Source of the DNA: Candidatus Roizmanbacteria bacterium
GTDB lineage: Bacteria; Patescibacteriota; Microgenomatia; UBA1406; GWC2-37-13
DNA length: 64,000 nt
Reading direction: 5' to 3'
Assembly: GCA_016215445.1 (NCBI GenBank)
Contig: JACRJL010000001.1
Coordinates: 62,001 to 126,000, forward strand
In this document: positions 56,924-64,000 of the stretch, piece by piece
Layout of the letters: every line of letters starts with the position of its first letter
Numbering within the stretch: position 1 is the first letter of the stretch
Position numbers and translations under genes: made by a program
Notes under the pieces: model-generated
Seen by the model: only the letters and a program-made list of their open reading frames with translations
Databases searched by the model: none
What the model was told of the DNA's origin: nothing

Positions 56924-57489
56924 ATTTCGTAGGGTTTGAGTTCGTCTCCAACTTCTTTATAAATAGGCTGATTTTGTTCCATTGACCTTTGAGTAAAAAC
57001 CTTTCCTTGCAGATGGTCTATTTCGTGTTGGATTATAGTTGCTTCAAAACCGGAAAACCATTTTTTGTGGCTTTTTCCATTGACATCAATATATTCCAGA
57101 TAAATCTTTTTTGCTCGTTTTACCGATCCCCAGATACGGGGAATAGAGAGACAGCCTTCTAATTTTACAGGTTGACGTCGTGATTTTTTTGTAGGGGCGT
57201 GATTCATCACGCCCTTTTTTTCGGGCGCAATAAATTGCTCCCCTACAGTCTTTATTATTTTCGGATTGATAAATACGTTTGTTTTGGCTTTTTCAGATGA
57301 TTTAATAATGAATAGAGACAGGTTTTGCCCGATTTGATTTGCCGCCAACCCGACTCCTTTCGGATCTTTTTGGGAGGAGAGGGTTTTTTCCATTTCAATG
57401 AGAAGATTTTTGATTTTTCCGTCAAGTTTGACAACAGGTTTGGTGGGCGAGGAAAGAATACTGTTTGGGACAGTTATGATTTTAAGCAT
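56920..57489 (-). CDS. def: Peptide deformylase with a repeat-encoded insertion
   Basis: The 189-residue protein has all three deformylase motifs: KGVGLAANQIGQN (GxGLAAxQ), KLEGCLSIPRIWG (EGCLS) and ATIIQHEIDHLQGKVF (HExDH). It removes the formyl group from nascent proteins using a metal held by Cys and two His. Between the third strand and EGCLS it has an extra segment, GEQFIAPEKKGVMNHAPTKK, not found in ordinary deformylases. The segment is encoded by a 56-bp palindromic element (57191-57246) kept in frame. TATAAT lies 5 nt before its ATG. Confidence 0.93.
   Translation of the reverse strand: MLKIITVPNSILSSPTKPVVKLDGKIKNLLIEMEKTLSSQKDPKGVGLAANQIGQNLSLFIIKSSEKAKTNVFINPKIIKTVGEQFIAPEKKGVMNHAPTKKSRRQPVKLEGCLSIPRIWGSVKRAKKIYLEYIDVNGKSHKKWFSGFEATIIQHEIDHLQGKVFTQRSMEQNQPIYKEVGDELKPYEI
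57191..57246. repeat. 56-bp GTAGGGG palindromic repeat element inside def
   Basis: The ends are GTAGGGG and CCCCTAC. Inside are hairpins GTGATTCATCAC, GCCC-TTTTTTTC-GGGC and GCAATAAATTGC. The element is typical of interspersed palindromic repeats and is translated within the deformylase. Confidence 0.85.
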
Positions 57490-57494
57490 AAGAT

Positions 57495-57504
57495 ATTATA
57501 CAAT
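57495..57504. promoter_or_regulatory. Overlapping divergent -10 boxes (def and GT2)
   Basis: ATTATA (57495-57500) is TATAAT on the minus strand, 5 nt before the def ATG. TACAAT (57499-57504) lies 10 nt before ATG 57515. Confidence 0.5.
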
Positions 57505-57514
57505 AAGACTTAGT

Positions 57515-58273
57515 ATGAAGTTATCCCTTTGTATTGCCACTTTTAACGAAGAAAAGAACATCCATTACCCGTTGGATTCGGCCTACGATCTTGTTGACGA
57601 GGTCGTCATAGTTGACGGTGGATCAACCGATAAAACAGTAGAAATCGCCAAATCCTACGGAAAAAAAGTTAAAGTAATTAGCACTGATAACCCGAAAATG
57701 TTTCATGAAAACAAGCAAAAGGCAATTGAAGCGGCCAAGGGAGAGTGGATCTTGCAACTTGATGCGGATGAAGAGTTGAGTCCAGAATTAAAGGAAGAGA
57801 TTAGGTCGCTGACGGGGCCTGTCTCGGATGGGAAAATTGCTTATTGGTTACCTCGAAAGAACTGGTTTTTAACAGGATTTTTGATGAAAGGTGGTCAGTA
57901 TCCGGATTACACGATCCGCTTATACAAAAACGGTGTTGCCAAATTTCCCTGCCGAGATGTCCATGAGAACGTTGAGGTTAAAGGAGAAGTAGGTTATCTC
58001 ACAAACCCACTTTTGCACTACGCTGACCCTGATTTTTCGCGTTATTTAATGCGTTGGGATAGATATACGAGTCTTGAAGTAGAGAAGATGGGTAAAGAAG
58101 CGAGGTTGGGATTTTTTAACTATGTTATTTGGAAGCCAAAGATTACTTTTCTCATGATGTATTTTAGACACAAAGGTTTTCTGGATGGATTCCCGGGATT
58201 TGTTTTTGCTCTTTTTTCTTCTTTGCGATTTATTGTGATCTATGTCAAATGGAGAACTAAAAATAAAAAATGA
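57515..58273 (+). CDS. Glycosyltransferase family 2
   Basis: I choose ATG 57515 (252 residues); the track start lies inside def. The protein has the GT2 start LSLCIATFNEEKNIHYPLDS, VVIVDGGSTDKTVEIAKSYG, and GEWILQLDADEELSPELKEE with the DxD motif. The later acceptor region includes LKGGQYPDYTIRLYKNG-like and HENVEVKGEVGYL segments. It resembles the KdtX/WaaE-like group that adds a sugar to core glycans. A hydrophobic C-terminal segment (GFPGFVFALFSSLRFIVIYV) could touch the membrane. It converges with ychF. Confidence 0.92.
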   Translation: MKLSLCIATFNEEKNIHYPLDSAYDLVDEVVIVDGGSTDKTVEIAKSYGKKVKVISTDNPKMFHENKQKAIEAAKGEWILQLDADEELSPELKEEIRSLTGPVSDGKIAYWLPRKNWFLTGFLMKGGQYPDYTIRLYKNGVAKFPCRDVHENVEVKGEVGYLTNPLLHYADPDFSRYLMRWDRYTSLEVEKMGKEARLGFFNYVIWKPKITFLMMYFRHKGFLDGFPGFVFALFSSLRFIVIYVKWRTKNKK

Positions 58274-58283
58274 AAATTGAAGA

Positions 58284-59381
58284 CTATGTATTTACCTTGA
58301 ATTCGACTACTTCTCCATCTTTCATCTCATAATCTCTTCCGACAATCGCCACCAATCCTTGTTCTCGTGCTTTAGTCCAGCCGCTACTGGCAATGAATTT
58401 TTCATATGGGATAATATCGGCTTTTATAAAACCTTTTTCAAAGTCTGTATGGATTGTACCGGCTGCTTGGGGAGCTAAAGTTCCTTTTGGTATGGTCCAA
58501 GCCCGGGCTTCGAGTGTTCCGGCAGTCAAGAAGGAAATCAATCCCAAAGTTTCGTAGGCTTTTTTGATCAGGCGGTTAAGTCCCGATTCTTCAAGGTCAA
58601 ACTGTTTTAGATATTCTTTCTGTTCTTCATTATTAAAGGCGACAATTTCCGCTTCCATCTTGGCACAAAGATAGATAAAGCCTTTTTTGTCATTCTTAAC
58701 TTGTTTTAGAATCTCTTCGATTTTCTTTTCCGTTTCCTCCTTATTTTGCAGTTGGGATTCTGAGACGTTAAAAACATAGATAACAGGTTTTGAACTTAAA
58801 AGATTCAAAGGTTTTAAAACTTCTTTTTCTTCGTCGCTTATGGTTTGCGATCTGACAGGTATTCCTTTATTGAGGTTTTCTTTGACTTTTATGAAAACTT
58901 CCCAAGCGGATCTGGCCTCTTTTGAGGCGGCGTCTCCTTTTGGTTCTCTTTGCTTACTCAAAGTCTCAAGATCGGCTAAGTTTAGTTCGGTTTCAATGGT
59001 TTGCAGATCGTCCTGGGGGTTGATCTTTTCGGAAACGTGGACGACATTTCCGTCTTCGAAAAGCCTGACAACGTGAACGATAGCGCTAACTTCGCGGATA
59101 TGGGAGAGAAACTTATTTCCGAGCCCGGCGCCGGTTGAGGCACCTTTAACCAGTCCGGCAATGTCGTAAAATTCAACCACAGCCGGTACAATTTTCGTCG
59201 TGTTGACGATTTTTGCCAGGACAGGAAGACGTTCGTCAGGCACTTCAATAATTCCGACATTCGGTTCGATGGTGCAGAAAGGATAGTTGGCGACATTCGC
59301 CACCTGTTTTTTCAACAAGGCATTAAATAGAGTTGATTTTCCGACATTCGGCAGCCCGACGATTCCGATTGAAAGCTTCAT
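58284..59381 (-). CDS. ychF: Redox-regulated ATPase/GTPase YchF
   Basis: The 365-residue protein is the Obg-family YchF: IGIVGLPNVGKSTLFNALLK (G1), YPFCTIEPNVGIIEVPDERL (G2 region), FYDIAGLVKGASTGAGLGNK (G3), a YVFNVSES region in place of the usual NKxD (as in YchF, which prefers ATP), a coiled-coil middle, and a C-terminal TGS domain (TIPKGTLAPQAAGTIHTDFE). It binds ribosomes. It is complete and of normal length. TATAAT lies 8 nt before ATG. Confidence 0.96.
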   Translation of the reverse strand: MKLSIGIVGLPNVGKSTLFNALLKKQVANVANYPFCTIEPNVGIIEVPDERLPVLAKIVNTTKIVPAVVEFYDIAGLVKGASTGAGLGNKFLSHIREVSAIVHVVRLFEDGNVVHVSEKINPQDDLQTIETELNLADLETLSKQREPKGDAASKEARSAWEVFIKVKENLNKGIPVRSQTISDEEKEVLKPLNLLSSKPVIYVFNVSESQLQNKEETEKKIEEILKQVKNDKKGFIYLCAKMEAEIVAFNNEEQKEYLKQFDLEESGLNRLIKKAYETLGLISFLTAGTLEARAWTIPKGTLAPQAAGTIHTDFEKGFIKADIIPYEKFIASSGWTKAREQGLVAIVGRDYEMKDGEVVEFKVNT

Positions 59382-59389
59382 AGGTATTT

Positions 59390-59395
59390 ATTATA
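59390..59395 (-). promoter_or_regulatory. -10 box close to start codon (ychF)
   Basis: TATAAT on the minus strand ends 8 nt before ATG 59381. Confidence 0.5.
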
Positions 59396-59410
59396 TCAAT
59401 AATAAGGTTA

Positions 59411-59416
59411 TATAAT
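59411..59416 (+). promoter_or_regulatory. -10 box close to start codon (CAP gene)
   Basis: TATAAT ends 7 nt before ATG 59424. Confidence 0.5.
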
Positions 59417-59423
59417 TAAGCCT

Positions 59424-60320
59424 ATGATAAAGAAGTTTATAAATGTCTTGGTTTTTATTTTATTTGTTTCCCTTGTCTATTTTTTATTGACAAAAAACCC
59501 CTACTTTTTTAAAAGTATAAACGAGATAACTGAAAATATTAAGCCGAAAATAAACCAGTTGATTACTTCAGAACTGAAAGTCGGCTCGACAGGTAATGAC
59601 GTTAAGATAGTTCAGATTGCTCTTGGATTAGATAAGACTATCTATCCTTCAGGAATTGTGAGTAGTTACTACGGTGTATTGACCAAGCAGGCAGTGGAAA
59701 ATTTTCAGAAGAAGTATGGATTGGCAGTAAATGGGTCAATGGACAGACTAACAGTTGACAAATTCAATGATATATATGGGATCAAAACACGAGAATACTA
59801 TCTTGATTTAGTTCCAACTCCAGAACTAGTTCAGTTAAATTTCAATAACAATTCTATTATCCCTAATCTGGAAGAGTGGGGGAAAGCGAAACAGATTTCC
59901 GAACACAGCTGGACTATGAATATAGGCTATGACGCTAAAATGGCTACCCCAGGGGAAATATTTGAAGCTTTAAATAATTACAGAATAAAGCATGGTCGCA
60001 ATTCGTTGAACTGGGATGATAGGTTGGCCAATTATGCTTCTCAAAGAGCTCAGTACTTTACAAGTATAGATAATCTAGATGAACACGCCGGTTTCAACGA
60101 ATTTTTGAAAAGCGAAGACAATGTAAGGAGCCTTGGTTATTATTGGTTGGGTGAAAATTCCTCCTTTGGTTACCGTCTTGAAGGCGTTCACCTTATTGAA
60201 TGGATCTATGCCGGAGATCAACCCCACAATGACAATCAACTTAATCCTGACTGGACTCACGTGGGAATAGGAGTGGATGGTTACCAGACTGATCTGATTT
60301 TCGCAGCTCAGCCAATTTAA
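59424..60320 (+). CDS. Secreted protein with peptidoglycan-binding and CAP domains
   Basis: The 298-residue protein has an N-terminal anchor (VLVFILFVSLVYFLLTKNPY), a PG_binding_1 domain at about 52-118 (KVGSTGNDVKIVQIALGLDK, LTKQAVENFQKKYGLAVNGS) and a CAP/SCP domain at about 172-298. The CAP domain shows FEALNNYRIKHGRNSLNWDD, DEHAGFNEF with His, and WTHVGIGVDGYQTDLIFAAQ. CAP domains bind lipids or act as proteases in other systems. Surface location is expected. It ends 4 bp into the convergent ATPase gene. Confidence 0.9.
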   Translation: MIKKFINVLVFILFVSLVYFLLTKNPYFFKSINEITENIKPKINQLITSELKVGSTGNDVKIVQIALGLDKTIYPSGIVSSYYGVLTKQAVENFQKKYGLAVNGSMDRLTVDKFNDIYGIKTREYYLDLVPTPELVQLNFNNNSIIPNLEEWGKAKQISEHSWTMNIGYDAKMATPGEIFEALNNYRIKHGRNSLNWDDRLANYASQRAQYFTSIDNLDEHAGFNEFLKSEDNVRSLGYYWLGENSSFGYRLEGVHLIEWIYAGDQPHNDNQLNPDWTHVGIGVDGYQTDLIFAAQPI

Positions 60321-62482
60321 GCTTTTCTACCGTATTTTTCTTTGGAGAGCTTAATGATTTTATCGCGGTTGTCATTTTTTAGGGCGGGCAGGGGAAGAGT
60401 TGTTGCTGGAAATGGAGCTGACATCATGCCGTCAATTGACAACTTCATCACTGTTTCGTATTTTCCAAGGGAAACCAAATCGCTTTCGGTATAAATTTCT
60501 CCGTATTCTTTGCTTAGTACATAGGCGTCACGGGCGCCGACGACAAATGAGATCAAAGTGCCGATGTTACCAAAAATCGCTCGTCTTACTTCTTCATCAA
60601 GTTGTTCAATATACTGGTTGGCCAGAGTCAAGGATAGTCTGTATTTACGGGCTTCAGAGAGAATTTTGATAAAAGACTGAGTGGCAAAGTTTTGAAATTC
60701 ATCGACATACATAAAAAAGTCTTTTCTTTCTTGTTCCTTGACAAAACTGCGGTTCATGGCAGCCAGCTGAATTTGCGTAATCAACATGGCACCGAGTAAA
60801 GCCGTATTATCTTCACCAAGTTTTCCTTGCGAAAGGTTGAGGATGAGAATTTTTCCGTCGTTCATGATCTGTTCAAGGTCGATCGAGGACTTGGTTTTGC
60901 CAATTATATTTCTGATCATTTTTGAAGTAACAAACTGCCCGACTTTGTTTTGGATAGGAGAGATAGCTTCGGCCTTGAGCCGATCTGGCATCTTAGCGTA
61001 TTCTTTTTCCCAGAAATCTCTCAAAACAGGATCGGTTAATTGACGGACGACTTTTTTTCGATACTCGACATTCGACAGTAAAGCCAGTATATCAACTAGC
61101 GTAGCGCCGGGCGCTTCAAGTAATGTCAGAATGACGTTTCTCAAAATATATTCGAGTCTTGGTCCCCAGCTATCCTTATAAAGTTTGTAAAAAATTGAGA
61201 CTATTCCCGATGCCACCAAGTCTTTTTGCTGTTTATTTTTTATTTCCAAAACGTTTAAAGAGAAAGGTCTTTCCGTGTCAAATGGTTCGAGATAAACAAC
61301 GTCATTGAGTCTTCTTTTAGGAATAAAATCAAGAATAGTTTCTGATAGATCTCCGTGGGGATCAATGATACCAACACCCCTGTCTTTTCTTATGTCATCA
61401 ATCGCCATATTGGCGATAAGGGTTGATTTACCAACCCCGGTTTTGCCGATTATATAGACGTGTTTTCTTCGATCTTCGGTTTTAATACCAAATATTTGAT
61501 TTTTATTTTTAAATTCAGTCTTGGCAAAGAAATTTATATCTTTTTTATGTTCGTCGGATTTATTATCGGCAACTGGCAGGTTTTCCGGCGGTTCACCGAG
61601 TAAAGTTTTTCCCCAGGCAATATTTTTTATTCCGGCAAGCAAATATCCAGGTGGGTGCCATAAAGTGGCTAGCTCCTGGGCGTTTAATATCTGATACTGT
61701 TTTTCAAAATAAGTAATCTTTCTTTCCTTGGTTCTTTGCAAAAACCAGTCCGGGAAAAAGATTCTTCTTTTAAAAACATACTGATTACCTTCTCCAAGGG
61801 AAAATGAGCCGAAAGTTCCGGCAAGCTGTGTCAGATAGGGGTAGGGATCGACTGCCTCTGTTGTCGAACCGACAAGAAGACGGACAACTGCCTTGCCGCC
61901 CTGAAACGATGCCTTTTTCATAATGAGCATTCTCTGCGGGTTTTGGCCGTATTTGGCAGCTGTTTCGTCATAGGAAAGTTTGTGGGCGGCGGCCACGGCA
62001 TTATCTGCCCAGGGAAAATAAGCAGGCGTGATGGCGATTTGGATCGCCATTTTTAGATTGGCCGGCTGTTTTGACAGAAAGCCCAAAAGAGCAGAAAGCG
62101 GATCAACGTCTTTGAAATCAAAGTAGGTTTTAGTTGGAAGATAAGTGTAGGAATTTAGCCCGACTTCGCCAAAGCTAAGCCGTTTAGATTTAAAAACCAG
62201 ATCCATGGGGTCGCTTGTTGTTTTAGCAGTTGAGGTCGGAAACGAAGAGGAAACCAAGCTGCTGACAAAAGTTTCCGTGGTTTTCGGAACAGTAACATAA
62301 AGATAGATAGTTTGGTTTAAAAGAAAGATTTCAAAGGCATAAGTTTTTGGTTTGACGAGCCATCTTTTCCAAAGTGGGACGTAAGGTTGGGGGAGAAGTG
62401 AGGCAAAGATCTGTGTTGCCGCTTCAATCGGCGTTTCGTCGTCTTTTGGGTTACGAATTTGTAAGTGGGAAAGCTCGCTCAT
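60317..62482 (-). CDS. DUF87/VirB4-TraD-like ATPase (type IV secretion or conjugation type)
   Basis: The 721-residue protein has an N-terminal half without catalytic motifs (about 1-330) and a P-loop ATPase half. Walker A is VYIIGKTGVGKSTLIANMAI (about 345), with GVGIIDPHGDLSETILDFIP, Walker B in DFFMYVDEFQNFATQSFIKI, and RKYRLSLTLANQYIEQLDEE with the sensor region. This resembles TraD/TraC/HerA-type motors that CPR genomes encode with type IV pilus or DNA uptake genes. No other secretion gene is adjacent. A motor for DNA or protein transfer across the membrane is the likely role. TATAAT lies 10 nt before ATG. Confidence 0.85.
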   Translation of the reverse strand: MSELSHLQIRNPKDDETPIEAATQIFASLLPQPYVPLWKRWLVKPKTYAFEIFLLNQTIYLYVTVPKTTETFVSSLVSSSFPTSTAKTTSDPMDLVFKSKRLSFGEVGLNSYTYLPTKTYFDFKDVDPLSALLGFLSKQPANLKMAIQIAITPAYFPWADNAVAAAHKLSYDETAAKYGQNPQRMLIMKKASFQGGKAVVRLLVGSTTEAVDPYPYLTQLAGTFGSFSLGEGNQYVFKRRIFFPDWFLQRTKERKITYFEKQYQILNAQELATLWHPPGYLLAGIKNIAWGKTLLGEPPENLPVADNKSDEHKKDINFFAKTEFKNKNQIFGIKTEDRRKHVYIIGKTGVGKSTLIANMAIDDIRKDRGVGIIDPHGDLSETILDFIPKRRLNDVVYLEPFDTERPFSLNVLEIKNKQQKDLVASGIVSIFYKLYKDSWGPRLEYILRNVILTLLEAPGATLVDILALLSNVEYRKKVVRQLTDPVLRDFWEKEYAKMPDRLKAEAISPIQNKVGQFVTSKMIRNIIGKTKSSIDLEQIMNDGKILILNLSQGKLGEDNTALLGAMLITQIQLAAMNRSFVKEQERKDFFMYVDEFQNFATQSFIKILSEARKYRLSLTLANQYIEQLDEEVRRAIFGNIGTLISFVVGARDAYVLSKEYGEIYTESDLVSLGKYETVMKLSIDGMMSAPFPATTLPLPALKNDNRDKIIKLSKEKYGRKA

Positions 62483-62492
62483 ATATAAAATG

Positions 62493-62498
62493 ATTATA
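62493..62498 (-). promoter_or_regulatory. -10 box close to start codon (DUF87 ATPase)
   Basis: TATAAT on the minus strand ends 10 nt before ATG 62482. Confidence 0.45.
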
Positions 62499-62510
62499 TC
62501 AGAAGACTGC

Positions 62511-62516
62511 TATAAT
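62511..62516 (+). promoter_or_regulatory. -10 box close to start codon (partial membrane gene)
   Basis: TATAAT ends 7 nt before ATG 62524. Confidence 0.5.
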
Positions 62517-62523
62517 AATTTTA

Positions 62524-64000
62524 ATGATAGGGAAGATATTTGACTTTTTTAAAAAAAGGCCGGGATTGGCCTTTCTTATTGCGATTTTGACAATAATTAC
62601 CGCTGTCAGTCTTAAACCTGGTTTTTATCTATTGGGTTGGGATAATTATTCCTCTTACTTTAATCTAAAAACCAACATTTTCCGGACCTTTTTTTCCACC
62701 TGGAGGGAATATAGAGGATTGGGAGTTCCCTCGGATGCCGAAGTAACCGACGTGTTTAGGCAAATATTTTATTGGATTACCAATTTATTCCTGCCTGAAC
62801 AGTTACTTGACCAGGTTTATTATCTATTGTCATTGTGGGTAGGTATTTTGAGTGCTTATGCAGTTTCCGATTTGATTTTCAAAAACTTTTTTTCCAAGGA
62901 CAGGGAAAAAACTGGTCAAGGAGCGGATCTATTTGCCGTTCTGGTATCTTTGTTTTATCTTTTCAACCTTAATACGCTTTCCATATTTGCGTCACCAATA
63001 ATACCCTTCACCAACAGATTTTATTCTATGCCTTTGACTATTTATCTTCTTTTTAAATTCCTTTATTCTGGCCGAAAAAAAAGAGATTTTTTATGGCTTG
63101 CTTTGGCTATCGTTGTTACATCGGGTAGTTATGTGACACCGACGGTTTTCATCACTTCGTTCGCCGCTTTTGGGTTACTTCTTTGGTTTATGACTGGTCT
63201 CAAAAAAACGATCATCTACTCGCTTATTTTTCTGTCGCTGAATGCATTTTGGCTCTTGCCATTTTTTAACTATACGGTAAAAAAATCACCTATCATACCG
63301 CTTGCCCGGACGTTCATAGAAATCAATGAGTCGACCTTAAACCAGCCAAAGTCCAACTTCAGTTTAGGCAAACAGGCAGCTCTATTCCCAAGCTTTTTTG
63401 ATATAAAGTTTCCTTCTCTTAACGGGGCCTCGCAGAATATTCATCCATTACTGGACGAGTACAACAAACCTTTCAATCAGAAAGTGTTTTTGATGTTTCC
63501 GATAATCTACACACTTGGCGGGATTCTTCTTATTAAGGACTGGAAGAAATACCGTAAGCTTTTGTGGATGCCGGTTTGGATTGTTTTGTTTCTATTTTTG
63601 TCGACCAAGCAGTATGGTCCTCTAGGTTTTCTTTACAGTTTTATGGATAAACACATACCGTTTTTTGGGATAATCTTTAGGATAGGGGACACGAAATTTC
63701 ATGCATACATCAACTTTGCCGGCAGCTTTCTTGCAGGGTATTTTATTTTAAGGCTATTGGAGTTTGTGAGGACAAAAAAGTCATATTTGATGCTTGTGTC
63801 CGTTATCTTTATTGCCTTTATTTATTATGTATTCTTATTCAGAAGCTATTTTACCGGCAACCTTATTAATTATGTTCTTTATGTAAAAATTCCGCAGGCA
63901 TATTACGACGTTGCCGAAAAAATAAATAAAGATCCCAATAAGTCCCGCGTTCTCCATTTGCCTTTCGACAGCTGGCACCATTATTGGAGATCTTATTCAT
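62524..64000 (+). CDS. Partial large multi-pass membrane protein (GT-C/YfhO-like?)
   Basis: This gene is absent from the ORF track because it runs off the window. From ATG 62524 the frame stays open for 492 codons to base 64000. It has many hydrophobic helices (e.g. LAFLIAILTIITAVSLKPGF, LLSLWVGILSAYAVSDLIF, FAAFGLLLWFM, LLWMPVWIVLFLFLSTKQYG, YLMLVSVIFIAFIYYVFLF). An outside loop after the first helix contains GWDNYSSYFN, and a later part contains RVLHLPFDSWHHYWRSYS. The pattern, with acidic residues after helix 1, fits GT-C type or YfhO/arabinofuranosyl-transferase-like membrane enzymes, which glycosylate at the outer face. The family is uncertain because the C-terminal part is missing. Confidence 0.75.
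   Translation, partial: MIGKIFDFFKKRPGLAFLIAILTIITAVSLKPGFYLLGWDNYSSYFNLKTNIFRTFFSTWREYRGLGVPSDAEVTDVFRQIFYWITNLFLPEQLLDQVYYLLSLWVGILSAYAVSDLIFKNFFSKDREKTGQGADLFAVLVSLFYLFNLNTLSIFASPIIPFTNRFYSMPLTIYLLFKFLYSGRKKRDFLWLALAIVVTSGSYVTPTVFITSFAAFGLLLWFMTGLKKTIIYSLIFLSLNAFWLLPFFNYTVKKSPIIPLARTFIEINESTLNQPKSNFSLGKQAALFPSFFDIKFPSLNGASQNIHPLLDEYNKPFNQKVFLMFPIIYTLGGILLIKDWKKYRKLLWMPVWIVLFLFLSTKQYGPLGFLYSFMDKHIPFFGIIFRIGDTKFHAYINFAGSFLAGYFILRLLEFVRTKKSYLMLVSVIFIAFIYYVFLFRSYFTGNLINYVLYVKIPQAYYDVAEKINKDPNKSRVLHLPFDSWHHYWRSYS

Noticed and set aside
1-64000. Recoded TGA (code 25) as in some CPR lineages
   Set aside because: TGA ends several genes cleanly (e.g. the receiver at 16553 and DUF2207 at 35122), and conserved proteins show no in-frame TGA.

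Overview
The window looks like a chromosome segment from a Candidate Phyla Radiation (Patescibacteria) bacterium, most likely of the Microgenomates group. I infer this from the AT-rich, tightly packed short genes, the many surface and glycosyltransferase genes, the single-domain receivers, tRNA genes of which only some carry an encoded CCA, the DUF87-type ATPase, and the sortase plus cohesin/dockerin content. TGA is used as a stop, so the code is the standard bacterial one. No rRNA, CRISPR array or complete prophage is present. The taxonomic call is inference and no lineage marker was searched.

Layout. 1-5922 (-): a glycosylation operon (TPR-GT41 O-GlcNAc-transferase-like, GT4, methyltransferase-TPR) ending in a partial, Thr/Gly-rich structural protein that the ORF track misses. 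5955-8117: secreted FnIII protein with a thioredoxin fold that lacks its cysteines. 8151-17146: signalling block with two single-domain receivers, a Cache sensor without output domain, a PAS membrane protein, an orphan solute-binding protein and one full histidine kinase, plus LytR_C and SH3 envelope proteins. 16550-18905: nucleotide kinases (P-loop kinase, two NDKs, a Tmk with an altered Walker A). 19089-24400: tRNA-Arg, sortase, PEGA protein, MreB, WecG/TagA glycosyltransferase, nucleotidyltransferase. 24407-28487: GT-B-like protein, SIMPL, TspO, SDR. 28492-28807: tRNA-Ser and an unusual arrangement in which a complete tRNA-Leu lies inside the D-arm of another tRNA-Leu. 28866-35122: housekeeping hydrolases, NrnA-like DHH protein, phosphoribosyltransferase, DUF2207 protein. 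35190-37106: large orphan protein. 37124-37270: tRNA-Trp and tRNA-Arg. 38226-41768: three GT4 glycosyltransferases. 41833-42741: a RAYT (REP-associated transposase) between matching palindromes. 42780-44438: HTH regulator, peptidyl-tRNA hydrolase carrying repeat insertions, GalT-like protein. 44517-55940: a long block of secreted or membrane proteins of largely unknown function, including a 52-cysteine protein, a lysozyme-like protein and a cohesin-dockerin set with an LPQSG sorting signal. 55937-64000: S2P protease, L28, peptide deformylase with an embedded palindromic repeat, GT2, YchF, CAP protein, DUF87 ATPase and a partial large membrane protein.

Themes. (1) Surface building dominates: sortase, cohesins, dockerins, FnIII domains, cysteine-rich repeats, at least seven glycosyltransferases and PG-binding/CAP proteins. 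(2) Many genes have a TATAAT-like box only 4-14 nt before the start codon, and several divergent pairs share overlapping, palindromic -10 boxes, which suggests leaderless transcription. (3) Degenerate heptanucleotide repeats recur between genes and inside genes, alongside a separate GTAGGGG palindrome inside def and REP-like palindromes around the RAYT gene. The strongest unexplained items are the nested tRNA-Leu genes, the heptad repeats and the miniature cohesin-dockerin surface system.
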